From Oscillospiraceae bacterium (GTDB taxonomy: Bacteria > Bacillota > Clostridia > Oscillospirales > Ruminococcaceae): a stretch of 64,000 bases of DNA. The stretch covers positions 1,302,001 to 1,366,000 of the forward strand of contig CP107208.1 of the NCBI GenBank assembly GCA_025758045.1, read 5' to 3'. The notes beneath the pieces were generated by a model, which saw nothing but the letters and a program-made list of their open reading frames with translations, was not told where the DNA came from and did no database searches. Both the position numbers and the translations under genes were made by a program. Shown here piece after piece: positions 35,823 to 44,543 of the stretch (its first letter is position 1; each line of letters opens with the position of its first letter).

Positions 35823-37136
35823 ATGAAAAAGCAATTGAGCCTTGCCATGGCCGGTGTCATGGCCCTGTCTCTGGCAGCCTGCGGTGGCAGCTCTGCCAGC
35901 AGCGCAGCAACCTCTACCGCTGAGGCTGCTTCCTCCGCTGCCGAGAGCACCGCAGAGAGCACTGCTGCTGAGGGCGACGTTCTCGACCAGGCTGCTGCCG
36001 CTGCCTTCGCTCAGGATGTTACCTTGACCATGTGGGGCGCTGAAGAGGATCAGGATCTGCTGCGTGAAATCAGCGATAAGTTCATCGAGAAGTACGGCAA
36101 CTACGGCGGCAAGATCACCATCAATCTGGGAACTCAGTCCGAGTCCACGGCCAAGGATACCGTCCTGACCGACCCCACCGCCGCTGCTGATGTTTATGCT
36201 TTTGCCGATGACCAGCTGAACGAGTTGGTCAAGGCTGGCGCTCTGCAGGAAGTGCAGCTGAATGCGGACGATGTCAAGAGCCGCAACACTCCCGCGTCTG
36301 TCGATGCTGCCACGGTCGATGGCAAGATTTATGCTTACCCCCTGACCGCTGACAACGGCTACTTCATGTTCTACGACAAGAGCTTCTTCACCGAGGACGA
36401 CGTCAAGAGCCTTGACACGATGATGGAGAAGGCAGCCGACGCAGGCAAGAAAGTCTCTATGGACGTTGCGAACGGCTGGTACCTGTACAGCTTCTATGCT
36501 GGCGCTGGCCTGAACCTGAGCCTGGCTGATGACGGCGTGAATACCGTCTGCAACTGGAATGAGGCACCGGGCGCTGACGTTACCCAGGCTGTCATTGATA
36601 TCTGCAAGAACCCCGGCTTCATCGCCCTGAAGGACGAGGAGTTCACCGGTAAGCTGAAGGACGGCACTTTGGTTGCTGGCGTCAACGGCACCTGGCGTGC
36701 AAACGACGCTGCTGAAGTTTGGGGCGACAACTACGCCGCCTGCAAGCTGCCTACCTACACGCTGAACGGTGAGCAGGTCCAGATGGCCTCCTTCTCCGGC
36801 TACAAACTGATCGGTGTCAACCCCCACAGCGCTAACGTCGGTGCTGCTATGCTGCTGGCCGACTTCGTTACCAACGAAGAGAACGAGGGACTGCGCTTCA
36901 AGGAGCGCGCACAGGGCCCCTCCAACATCAACGCTCTGGCAGCCGCTTCTTCTCCGGCTCTGACCGCTGTTGTTGCCCAGTCCGAGTACGCTAACCTGCA
37001 GCGCGTTGGCGGCAACTTCTGGGCTTCCGCTGAGACCCTCGGTTCCATCTGCGTCAACGGCAACCCCGATGGCAAGGACACCCAGACTTTGGTCGATGAC
37101 GCTGTTGCCGGTATCACCGCTCCTGTCACCCAGTAA
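35823..37136 (+). CDS. sugar ABC transporter substrate-binding lipoprotein (MalE-like)
   Basis: The 437-residue extracellular receptor has signal MKKQLSLAMAGVMALSLAAC with lipid-modified Cys20, a Ser/Ala/Glu linker, and a family 1 binding fold (VTLTMWGAEEDQDLLREISDKF, ADVYAFADDQLNELVKAGAL, VDGKIYAYPLTADNGYFMFYDKSF, GTWRANDAAEVWGDNY, SANVGAAMLLADFV). The pattern is close to maltodextrin-type receptors. AGAAGGAG precedes ATG. It is first in the operon under LacI control. The exact sugar is not decided by sequence. Confidence 0.92.
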   Translation: MKKQLSLAMAGVMALSLAACGGSSASSAATSTAEAASSAAESTAESTAAEGDVLDQAAAAAFAQDVTLTMWGAEEDQDLLREISDKFIEKYGNYGGKITINLGTQSESTAKDTVLTDPTAAADVYAFADDQLNELVKAGALQEVQLNADDVKSRNTPASVDAATVDGKIYAYPLTADNGYFMFYDKSFFTEDDVKSLDTMMEKAADAGKKVSMDVANGWYLYSFYAGAGLNLSLADDGVNTVCNWNEAPGADVTQAVIDICKNPGFIALKDEEFTGKLKDGTLVAGVNGTWRANDAAEVWGDNYAACKLPTYTLNGEQVQMASFSGYKLIGVNPHSANVGAAMLLADFVTNEENEGLRFKERAQGPSNINALAAASSPALTAVVAQSEYANLQRVGGNFWASAETLGSICVNGNPDGKDTQTLVDDAVAGITAPVTQ

Positions 37137-37175
37137 TCTCTGCTTCTACCTATAATAATGAAATGATCTGATAAG

Positions 37176-37222
37176 ACAGCCCGCTTGTGATAGAAAACAC
37201 TTGATGCAAGCGGGCTGTTTTA
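37176..37222 (+). terminator. intraoperon terminator between binding protein and permease genes
   Basis: ACAGCCCGCTTG (37176-37187) and CAAGCGGGCTGT (37207-37218) pair perfectly, followed by TTTAT. It probably limits read-through into the permease genes and keeps the receptor in excess. Confidence 0.8.
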
Positions 37223-37267
37223 TCCGTATGATTTATGAAGATCGTGTGAACGAAAGGGGACTTCGCT

Positions 37268-38704
37268 GTGGCGAAAACTGCAACGCAAGCCATGCCGGGC
37301 GAGAAGAACTTCTTCCAGACTTTTGGGGAAGCCTTTGCAAAAGGCGATATCTTTACTAAAGTTTCGTTTCTGGTATGGGGTCTTGGCTATATCGGTCATG
37401 GCCAGCTGATGAAAGCGCTCCTTGTCACCCTCGTGGAGGGCCTGGGGCTTTACTTCCTGGCATTTTACGGTGCGCCGAACCTTGCTAAATTCGGCACGCT
37501 GGGCACTGTCAAAATGGAGATGGTGTTCGACGTTACGACGATGAAAAACGTCGTGAACGATTACGATAACTCTTTCGAGATCCTGCTGATGAGCATGATT
37601 TCCTTCGTGGTCATCGCTGCGCTGATTGCGGCCGCCATGATGGTGGTCACATCCAACTACCAGCTGCAAAAAATCCGCGCAGCGGGCAAAAAAACGAACA
37701 ACTTATTACAGGACGTCAACGTCTACCTGAACGAAAAGTTCTACGTCACCCTGCTGACGCTGCCTGTGCTGGGCGTTGTGGTGTTCACCATTGTGCCGCT
37801 GTTCATCCTGATTGCGGTCGCCTTTACCAACTACGACCAGCAGCACATGCCTCCGAACGACCTGTTTACCTGGGTGGGTCTGTCCAACTTCTTCACGCTG
37901 CTTGGCGGCGGCGGTATGACCTCGACCTTCGGCTACTCCTTTGCCAAGGTGTTGACCTGGACGCTGGTCTGGGCGTTCTTTGCCACCTTTACCACCTTCT
38001 TCGGCGGTATCCTGATGGCCATGTTCATCAATGACAAAAAGACCAAATGCCCGAAGCTCTGGCGTACCCTGTTCATGGTGACCATCGCCGTGCCTCAGTT
38101 CGTTACGCTGCTGCTGGTACGCAACTTCTTCTCCAACAACGGCATCTGCAACACAATGATGGCCAACGCCGGAGTTACGGATTTCCTGCATAACATCGGC
38201 CTGTTGGACAAGGGCCTTAGTTACATTCCGTTCCTGACCCAGCCGGGCTGGGCCATGTTCACCATCATCATGATCAACATTTGGATCGGCGTGCCGTACC
38301 AGATGCTGATCGCCACGGGTGTGTTAATGAACATTCCCGCCGACATGATCGAGGCCGCCCGCATCGACGGTGCGAACCCGGTTCAGATGTTCTTCCGCAT
38401 CAAGCTGCCCTACCTGCTCAGCGTGCAGGGACCGTCGCTCGTCACGGACTTTGTCAAGAACGTCAACAACTTCAACGTTATTTACCTGCTGACCCAGGAC
38501 GTGTTTGTCACGAACAACCAGCAGCTGGCCCAGTCCAACGCCAAGGAAATTGACCTGCTGGTTACCTGGCTGTTCCGCTTGACGCAGGAGTATTACAACT
38601 ACAAGATGGCCGCTGTGCTGGGCATCATGGTGTTTATCGTCTGCGCAGTGTTCACCGTTGTGTGCTTCCACTTTATCAATAAGAAGGAGGCGACGTTCTC
38701 TTGA
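37268..38704 (+). CDS. sugar ABC transporter permease (MalF-like)
   Basis: This membrane channel subunit of 478 residues is longer than usual because of an N-terminal extension with two extra hydrophobic segments and a domain before the core, as in MalF. The core has LTLPVLGVVVFTIVPLFILIAVAFTNY, and the coupling loop EAARIDGANPVQMFFRIKLPYLL that meets the ATPase. The GTG start at 37268 follows AAAGGGGA. Its end overlaps the next start (TTGA). Confidence 0.92.
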   Translation: MAKTATQAMPGEKNFFQTFGEAFAKGDIFTKVSFLVWGLGYIGHGQLMKALLVTLVEGLGLYFLAFYGAPNLAKFGTLGTVKMEMVFDVTTMKNVVNDYDNSFEILLMSMISFVVIAALIAAAMMVVTSNYQLQKIRAAGKKTNNLLQDVNVYLNEKFYVTLLTLPVLGVVVFTIVPLFILIAVAFTNYDQQHMPPNDLFTWVGLSNFFTLLGGGGMTSTFGYSFAKVLTWTLVWAFFATFTTFFGGILMAMFINDKKTKCPKLWRTLFMVTIAVPQFVTLLLVRNFFSNNGICNTMMANAGVTDFLHNIGLLDKGLSYIPFLTQPGWAMFTIIMINIWIGVPYQMLIATGVLMNIPADMIEAARIDGANPVQMFFRIKLPYLLSVQGPSLVTDFVKNVNNFNVIYLLTQDVFVTNNQQLAQSNAKEIDLLVTWLFRLTQEYYNYKMAAVLGIMVFIVCAVFTVVCFHFINKKEATFS

Positions 38705-39600
38705 GTACCACTGCTGTATCCTCTGCCGCTGTGCAAAAGCAGCTCAAGCAGGGCAAAGTGAAAAAAGGCATCTTCTCCGTCATCCGCCATCTGGTGCTGG
38801 CACTGCTGGCTTTTATCTGGCTGGTACCCATCGCCTGGCTGTTGCTGACCTCGTTCTCCACCGATAAGGGCATCAACTTTACCCGCTTTGTGCCGGAAGG
38901 TTTTACCCTGTGGAACTACATCAGCATTATGGCAGAGCCGGACTCTGTTGCACAGTTCCCGCGCTGGTTCATGAACACCTTGGTTGTGGCATGCTTTAAC
39001 TGTGTGATCTCCACCTGCTTTGTGCTGATGGTGGCTTACGCCATAAGCTGCTGCCGCTTCAAGGGCCGCAAGCTGCTGCAGAACCTGTCCGTTACGGTCA
39101 ACCTGTTCCCCGGCGTTCTGGCCATGATCGCGGTTTACTTCGTCTTGAAGTACATGAACCTGACCAACTCTTACGCCGGTCTGATCATGGTGTACGCGGG
39201 ATCTTCCGGCCTGGGCTACCTGATCTGCAAGGGCTTCTTTGATACGGTGCCTGTGGCACTGCGTGAGGCCGCCAAGCTGGACGGCGCATCCGAAGCGCGC
39301 ATCTTCTTCCAGATCGTCATCCCGATGTCCCGCCCGATCCTGGTGTACACCATCATCAACTCCTTCCTGACCCCGTGGACCGACTTTGTTATGGCAAAGA
39401 TGATCCTGAACTCCGGTGTCAGCGCGGACTGGACGGTTGCCATCGGCCTGTACAACATGCTGCAAAAGGCTCTGATCAACAACTACTTCTCCCGTTTCTG
39501 CGCAGGCGGTGTTTTGGTGGCTATCCCCATCTCGGTGCTGTTTGTTATCATGCAGAAATTCTACGTCGAGGGTATCACCTCCGGCGCTGCCAAGGGTTAA
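38701..39600 (+). CDS. sugar ABC transporter permease (MalG-like)
   Basis: The 299-residue second channel subunit has six predicted helices and coupling loop EAAKLDGASEARIFFQIVIPMS. The TTG start at 38701 overlaps the previous stop and has AAGGAGG upstream. No ATP-binding gene follows, although the receptor and both permeases are complete, so the importer probably borrows a shared MsmK/UgpC-type ATPase encoded elsewhere. This is inferred from the missing gene. Confidence 0.92.
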   Translation: MSTTAVSSAAVQKQLKQGKVKKGIFSVIRHLVLALLAFIWLVPIAWLLLTSFSTDKGINFTRFVPEGFTLWNYISIMAEPDSVAQFPRWFMNTLVVACFNCVISTCFVLMVAYAISCCRFKGRKLLQNLSVTVNLFPGVLAMIAVYFVLKYMNLTNSYAGLIMVYAGSSGLGYLICKGFFDTVPVALREAAKLDGASEARIFFQIVIPMSRPILVYTIINSFLTPWTDFVMAKMILNSGVSADWTVAIGLYNMLQKALINNYFSRFCAGGVLVAIPISVLFVIMQKFYVEGITSGAAKG

Positions 39601-39620
39601 ACCTGGCGTAAATAAGCTAA

Positions 39621-39792
39621 GGCAACACCGCACAATTCCCGCCTAACGGCTTAAGCACCGCTCCGGCGGCTGCGGCACGGCACCTGCGTTGCCAAAATGC
39701 TCGATAATACACAAAGTATTATCTGCGCTTTTGGCTTAGCAGCTGCCGCACCTCGCTCGCCGTATCGGCACTTAGAATTATGCGGTATTGCC
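39621..39792. mobile_element. 172 bp MITE with terminal inverted repeats and CTAA target duplication
   Basis: GGCAACACCGCACAATTC at the left end and the complement of GAATTATGCGGTATTGCC at the right end match at 16 of 18 positions. CTAA flanks both sides (39617-39620 and 39793-39796), as a target-site duplication would. A central hairpin, GATAATAC-ACAAA-GTATTATC, is also present. No open frame. Confidence 0.75.
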
Positions 39793-39796
39793 CTAA

Positions 39797-39838
39797 AAAA
39801 GGTTCCCACTGCGAAAGCAGCGGGAACCTTTTTTGTGG
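39797..39838. terminator. bidirectional terminator between the sugar permease gene and M32 peptidase gene
   Basis: AAAAAAGGTTCCCACTGC, loop GAAA and GCAGCGGGAACCTTTTTT. A on one side and T on the other let it end both converging transcripts. Confidence 0.9.
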
Positions 39839-39853
39839 TGGGGAAATTCTTTT

Positions 39854-41344
39854 TTACAGCTGGTACAGGGCAGTGTATTTCTCTTTCAGGTAGCGGGTGA
39901 AATAGTGCGGGTCAAACTTGCCGCCGCACAGGCTTTGCACCAGCCACTGGGGTTCCTTCATGCTGCCCCACTGCCATACACGCTTTTTCAGCGCGGCCTT
40001 CAGCGGCTCCATGTCGCCGGCAGCCCACTGAGCGTCCAGATCCATGGTCTTGCGCAGGTCGGCGATGGCCTGGGCACCGTAGGCGCTGCCCAGCGCATAG
40101 CTGGGGAAGTAGCCAATGTCGCCCATCGACCAATGGATGTCCTGCAGGCAGCCGTGGGCGTTGTCGGGCACGTCCACGCCCAGGTACTCCTTGTACTTGG
40201 CGTTCCAGGCGGCGGGCAGGTCGGCCACGGCCAGCGTGCCCTGAATCAGCGCTTTCTCGATCTCGTAACGCACCATGATGTGCAGCGCGTAGGTCAGCTC
40301 GTCGGCCTCGGTACGGATCAGGCCCGGCTCGGCACGGTTGACGGCGCGCCAGATCTCCTCCTCGGTCACATCGGCCAGCTGGGTGGGGAACAGCTCCCGC
40401 AGGGTGGGGTACAGGCAGTGTACAAAGGCGCGGCTGCGGCCGACGTAGTTCTCAAACAGGCGGCTCTGGCTCTCGTGGATGCCCATGGTGGCGCCGCCGG
40501 TGACGGCAGTGTAGTCGTAGGCGGGATCAATGTTCAGCTCGTACAGAGCATGGCCGCCCTCGTGGGCCACGCTGTACAGGTTACTGAACATATCGCGGGG
40601 CATGTAATGGGTGGTGATGCGCACATCGCCGCGCCAGAACTCGGTGGTAAAGGGATGTTCGCTCTCGGCCAGGTAGCAGTGGGCCGGGTCCAGGCCCCAC
40701 AGCTGCATGATCTTCTCGCTGACCTTGCGCTGGGCGTCGATGGGCCAATCCTGGTCCAGGAAGTCGGTGCGGATGGGGGTGCCGTGGTCGCGGATGTCGG
40801 CCAGCAGCGGCACGATGGTCTCCCGCAATGTGGCGAAAAATTCATCGCACTGGGCGATGGTCAGGCCGTGCTCGTACTGATCCAGCAGCACCTCGTAAGG
40901 AGCGCGGTCGGGGGCAAAGTAGTGGGCCTGGGCGCGGCGGGCAGCCACGATCTTCTCCAGATACGGTGCAAATACGCTGAAATCGTTGGTGCGCTTGGCC
41001 TTGACCCAGGCGGGGATGCTCTGCTGGGTCAGCTTGGTAAAGGCGGCGTACTCGTCAGCCGGGATCTTGGAGATCTGGTCGTAGGCACGCTGCAATTCCC
41101 GTACCTCGGCGCGCTCCTGCTCGGTCTCGGCATCCTGGGCTGCCTGGCGCAGCAAAGCGGCGGTGTTGTCGTTGACCAGCAGGTCGAAGTCGGCGCGGCT
41201 CAGCACCTCGCAGGCTTCGGCGCGGCCATCGGCGCTGCCCTCGGGGGCGACGGTTTCAGCGTCAAAATCCACCACGTTCAGGGCGTAGCGGTAGGCAAAG
41301 CGCTGCTTCTCCAGCGCGCGAAGGCGGACAATGCTTTCTTTCAT
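39854..41344 (-). CDS. M32 family metallocarboxypeptidase (carboxypeptidase Taq type)
   Basis: This cytoplasmic zinc carboxypeptidase removes C-terminal residues from peptides. The 496 residues are mostly helical, as in the family, with the zinc motif HEGGH at 261-265, the downstream Glu in GIHESQSRLFENYVGRS, and the family region DVRITTHYM just before the active site. GAGG precedes ATG on the minus strand. It is a single gene facing the sugar operon, with a shared terminator. Confidence 0.95.
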   Translation of the reverse strand: MKESIVRLRALEKQRFAYRYALNVVDFDAETVAPEGSADGRAEACEVLSRADFDLLVNDNTAALLRQAAQDAETEQERAEVRELQRAYDQISKIPADEYAAFTKLTQQSIPAWVKAKRTNDFSVFAPYLEKIVAARRAQAHYFAPDRAPYEVLLDQYEHGLTIAQCDEFFATLRETIVPLLADIRDHGTPIRTDFLDQDWPIDAQRKVSEKIMQLWGLDPAHCYLAESEHPFTTEFWRGDVRITTHYMPRDMFSNLYSVAHEGGHALYELNIDPAYDYTAVTGGATMGIHESQSRLFENYVGRSRAFVHCLYPTLRELFPTQLADVTEEEIWRAVNRAEPGLIRTEADELTYALHIMVRYEIEKALIQGTLAVADLPAAWNAKYKEYLGVDVPDNAHGCLQDIHWSMGDIGYFPSYALGSAYGAQAIADLRKTMDLDAQWAAGDMEPLKAALKKRVWQWGSMKEPQWLVQSLCGGKFDPHYFTRYLKEKYTALYQL

Positions 41345-41407
41345 GGCAAAACCTCATTTCTTGCAAATGCTTTTTCTCATCATACCACAAAGCGGCGGTT
41401 TTTTCCA

Positions 41408-41436
41408 TTGAAAACCGGGCAAATTTATGGTATGGT
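41408..41436 (+). promoter_or_regulatory. promoter of the glycosyltransferase gene
   Basis: TTGAAA (41408-41413), 17 bp spacer, TATGGT (41431-41436), 34 bases before the ATG. Confidence 0.5.
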
Positions 41437-41469
41437 GGGTATATTATAAAATGTAGGAGGGCCGCCGCC

Positions 41470-42315
41470 ATGCCGGAACAGCCGCTTGTCAGTATTATTG
41501 TCCCCATATACAACGCACAGGATCACATTGCCCGCTGCGTAGAGAGCATCCGCCGCCAGACTTACAAAAACATTGAGATTTTGCTGCTGAACGACGGCAG
41601 CCAGGACGTCAGCCTGCAGGTGTGCGAGATGTACGCCCGGGTGGACCACCGCATTGTGCTGATCGATAAGGCCAACAGCGGCGTGGCGGCCACCCGCAAC
41701 CTGGGGCTGCGCCAGGCCAAGGGCAAGTATCTGCAGTTTGTGGATGCGGACGATACCATTCAGCCCTACGCCACCGAAATGCTGGTGGCTCGTGCCGAGG
41801 AGAGCGGGGCAGACCTGGTGATCGCCCACTACAACCGCATCACGCCGCCGCGCCCGCGCAGCGAGGCCAGCGCCCGCCCCGAGCGCCCGACCAAAGTGCA
41901 GACCTTCGGCTTTTTGCTGGAGGGTGCCATGACGAAAGAGGAGTTTGCCGCCGGTCTGATGCAGGAACCGGCCAGCTTTTACTACGGTGTTATGTGGAAT
42001 AAGCTCTACCGTGCCGACATCGTACACGCCCACGATGACATTATCTGCGCCGAGGACATGGATTGGTCGGAGGATCTGTATTTTAACCTGAGCTATATCC
42101 GCTATGCTGAAAAGTTCTACGCATTGTCTACGCCGATTTACAATTACTACAATACGCCGGGCAGTGCAGTGCATACGGTGCTGAATCCTGTCAATATCGT
42201 TTCTACCCGTGCAACGTTGTTTGCGTATTACAAGGAATTGTACGAGAATTTGGGGCTGTACGAGGAGTATAAGCCGCAGATTTATAAATACCTGGTTGCT
42301 GTGGCGGAGAGCTGA
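41470..42315 (+). CDS. family 2 glycosyltransferase
   Basis: This GT-A fold enzyme transfers a sugar from a nucleotide sugar, probably to a cell-surface glycan. The 281 residues begin LVSIIVPIYNAQDHIARCVESIRRQTYKNIEILLLNDGSQD, the nucleotide-binding part, with the metal-binding DADDTIQPYATEM further on. The ATG is preceded by AGGAGG at 41455-41460. It is rather short at its C-terminal end and stands alone beside a decayed gene, so slight truncation is possible. Donor and acceptor are unknown. Confidence 0.88.
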   Translation: MPEQPLVSIIVPIYNAQDHIARCVESIRRQTYKNIEILLLNDGSQDVSLQVCEMYARVDHRIVLIDKANSGVAATRNLGLRQAKGKYLQFVDADDTIQPYATEMLVARAEESGADLVIAHYNRITPPRPRSEASARPERPTKVQTFGFLLEGAMTKEEFAAGLMQEPASFYYGVMWNKLYRADIVHAHDDIICAEDMDWSEDLYFNLSYIRYAEKFYALSTPIYNYYNTPGSAVHTVLNPVNIVSTRATLFAYYKELYENLGLYEEYKPQIYKYLVAVAES

Positions 42316-42335
42316 AAGGAAAAGAGGGAATAGCC

Positions 42336-42813
42336 ATGGCTGTATAGCTTGGGAAAATTACGCGGGAACACGATTTGCGGACCGTATGGTCTTACCCCGT
42401 GGCTGGCCGAGCATTTGGACGTGCTGGGGGATGCGTTGGGCATTACAATAGAACTGGAAGAGCGGGAGTCGTCGGTTGGGGCGTTCTCGCTTGACATATT
42501 GGCGCGTGACCAGGATTCCGGCGAAGCGGTCGTGATTGAAAACCAAATCGAGCAATCAGACCATGAGCATCTGGGAAAACTGATTACTTATGCGTCCGGC
42601 AAAGATGCAAAGTATATTGTATGGATCGTAAAAGATGCGCGGGAGGAACACCGCGCTGCCATTGAATGGCTGAATAAAATCTCTGACGATACGATTGGAT
42701 TTTTCAATCCGCTTTTTCGTCGTGTCATTTTGCTTGAAAACACAAACAAACCAGCCCGCAGAATCTTTGATGGGCAATTCTGCGGGCTGGTTTCTATTTC
42801 TTTTTGGCACTAA
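42336..42813 (+). pseudogene. decayed DUF4268-type (nuclease-like N-terminal domain) gene
   Basis: The ATG at 42336, with AGAGGGAA upstream, is followed by a TAG at codon 4. Beyond it the frame reads LGKITREHDLRTVWS, the usual start of this family, then the homology moves to another frame at about 42395 (PWLAEHLDVLGDALGI, FSLDILARDQDSGEAVVIENQIEQSDHEHLGKL). The family similarity stops at about IGFFNP, and the tail is a terminator hairpin. So a nonsense codon, a frameshift and a truncation are all visible. The intact family is linked to PD-(D/E)xK-like nucleases. Confidence 0.75.
42748..42802. terminator. terminator hairpin inside the DUF4268 remnant
   Basis: AAACCAGCCCGCAGAAT (42748-42764) and its perfect 17 bp complement (42777-42793) are followed by a T-rich tail. 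It also faces the end of the TetR-type gene, which may share it. Confidence 0.8.
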
Positions 42814-42845
42814 CTAAGTGACATTGCTCCCAGAGGGGGCCTTTC

Positions 42846-43406
42846 TCAGTCTCCGATCCTACATGCTTCCAGCGCTTTGGTAATGCCGCCGTGGGTCACG
42901 GTGGAGACGCGCTCCACGATGGCGGCAGGAGCCTCTTTCATGCCGCCGCGTATCCATTCCAGCGTAAGCCCCACAAAGGCGTACTTATAAAAGTGGGCGA
43001 TAAACTCCTTATCCTCGGCCCGCACAGACATACCGGCGGCCCGCTCCTCCACCACGCCGATCATCAGATCATAGGTCAGCTTATACAGGTACTGCTCGAT
43101 GTACTCGCGGCTGATGGAGTGATAGACATTGATGTAAAAAACCTTATCCTTTTGCAGGCTTTGCAAAATCTGCAAAAAGCCCTGCTGCCAGGTATCGTAG
43201 GTCTTTTGGCCCGCCAGGGCGCGGGTAGCTTCCTCCACGCAGGCCCATTCCACCAGGTCGTAGATGTCTTTGAAATGGTAGTAAAAGGTCATGCGGTTGA
43301 CGCCGCAATGCTCGGTCAGGTCGGTGACGGTAATTTTATCCAGCGGCTTTTCGGCCATCAGTTCTTTCAGCGAGGCTACCAGCGCACGCTTGGTCATCTG
43401 GGACAT
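42846..43406 (-). CDS. TetR/AcrR-family transcriptional regulator
   Basis: The 186 residues start MSQMTKRALVASLKELMAEKPLDKITVTDLTEHCGVNRMTFYYHFKD, a TetR helix-turn-helix. The C-terminal part has YINVYHSISREYIEQYLYKLTYDLM, as in the DhaS-like group (dihydroxyacetone kinase regulators and relatives). The start is set by GGAGG 8 bases upstream; the longer frame has no ribosome site. No effector genes are adjacent, so the target is unknown. Confidence 0.85.
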   Translation of the reverse strand: MSQMTKRALVASLKELMAEKPLDKITVTDLTEHCGVNRMTFYYHFKDIYDLVEWACVEEATRALAGQKTYDTWQQGFLQILQSLQKDKVFYINVYHSISREYIEQYLYKLTYDLMIGVVEERAAGMSVRAEDKEFIAHFYKYAFVGLTLEWIRGGMKEAPAAIVERVSTVTHGGITKALEACRIGD

Positions 43407-43466
43407 AAGGGCAAACCTCCTTGCGGTACTGCCCTTATTATAATAGGTATTTGTGAAAATTTCCAC

Positions 43467-44126
43467 TCAATCGCTGGCCCGCAGCAGCAGTTCCATCCCC
43501 TGCTTACCCCAGCCGAAATCCGCCGCCGCGTACCCGCGTTCCAGCACGCGGGAGAGCGCCGGGTCGTCCAGATGCAGGCGGCGGAACGGCTCCTGCCAGT
43601 GGGGCAGCCCCCGGGCCGAGAAGATGAGCATGCCCTCGGTGCCCACCATCGGCCGCAGCCCCCGCAGAGTCAGCCCGGCCGAGAGGTACTGGGCGCAGAG
43701 ATCCTCGCAAGAGGGCAGGTCGTCGATGGTAAGGGGCTGCACGGCCCAGATGTGGTAGCTGGCGTAGCGTTCGGTGGCCCAGCGCAGCGCCATGCGCAAA
43801 AAATGGCGCAGCTGGGTGTAGTTTTCGTTCAGCACCGGCGGGGTCAGCACCGCGCCCTGGCCGTCGGCCCCGTAGCCCGCGGCCCGCAGGCTGGTGGGCA
43901 GCGGTGCGTCGTCGTACAGGGGCATCAGGGCGGCGGCCGCCTGCAGCTCCGGCTGGCCAGCATAATCCGCGATGATCTGGCCGTTTTCCAGCGCGGTGCG
44001 CTGACGGTCCGGCGGCAGAAATGGCAGCCCTGCCGGGCCGGTAAGTTCTGCCAGCGCCGCGGCCCCCGCGGGCGTAAGCACCTGAGCATCAAAAGTGTGG
44101 ACATTGCGTTCGAGTGTTTGCAGCAT
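43467..44126 (-). CDS. uncharacterised protein
   Basis: A 219-residue soluble protein with no motif I can name. It starts MLQTLERNVHTFDAQVLTP, contains WATERYASYHIWAVQPLTIDD, and a later FSARGLPHWQEPFRRL. There is no signal peptide or membrane helix. A GNAT-like layout in the middle is possible, but the acetyl-CoA motif is not visible. GGAGGGAA precedes ATG. It lies just upstream of the TetR-type gene on the same strand, 60 bases away, so the two may be co-transcribed. Confidence 0.7.
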   Translation of the reverse strand: MLQTLERNVHTFDAQVLTPAGAAALAELTGPAGLPFLPPDRQRTALENGQIIADYAGQPELQAAAALMPLYDDAPLPTSLRAAGYGADGQGAVLTPPVLNENYTQLRHFLRMALRWATERYASYHIWAVQPLTIDDLPSCEDLCAQYLSAGLTLRGLRPMVGTEGMLIFSARGLPHWQEPFRRLHLDDPALSRVLERGYAAADFGWGKQGMELLLRASD

Positions 44127-44255
44127 AAAACAGTTCCCTCCGTGGATTTAAAATTCTTTACGGAACTATTGTATGTGCCCCCCGCCGCCGAACCTGCCGA
44201 AAGCCGGCGAGGAAATGGAAAATTTTACCAGTTTATTTTGCTCCACAGAAATAGA

Positions 44256-44370
44256 AAAGGCCCCCTCTGCGAGGGGGCTCCGCCGGCAGGTGGTGGGGGA
44301 GAGACATCAATTTTATATGCTCTCTCCCTCAGTCCGCTTCGCGGCCAGCGCCCTCACAAAGGGAGCCTTT
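44256..44370. mobile_element. GGCTCCC-family MITE, 115 bp copy
   Basis: AAAGGCCCCCTCTGCGAGGGGGCTCC at the left end and the complement of GCCCTCACAAAGGGAGCCTTT at the right end are inverted repeats. The interior AGAGACATC and CTCTCCCTCAGTC match the copies at 61567 and 62390. The right edge touches the stop codon of the small gene at 44370-44543. Confidence 0.8.
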
Positions 44371-44543
44371 CACTGCTTCTCGTTTATATTCGGTCTCGCC
44401 AGCTCTTCCAAACTTCGATTCTGCGTAAAAAATCGGTGGTACGGGTTATCCACCGGCGGTGCCTTGGGGGCGGCAGGCTTGGGGGCAAAACGCTTGATAT
44501 ACGCCCGCAGTGCCGGGGTGGCCCGCAGCTTGCGGCGGCTCAT
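44370..44543 (-). CDS. small basic uncharacterised protein
   Basis: A 57-residue protein, MSRRKLRATPALRAYIKRFA followed by a Pro/Ala/Lys-rich stretch and NPYHRFFTQNRSLEELARP. The ATG overlaps the stop of the upstream membrane-protein gene (ATGA), which supports real coupled translation. Its stop codon overlaps the end of the MITE, so the C-terminus may have been changed by the insertion. The function is unknown. Confidence 0.55.
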   Translation of the reverse strand: MSRRKLRATPALRAYIKRFAPKPAAPKAPPVDNPYHRFFTQNRSLEELARPNINEKQ

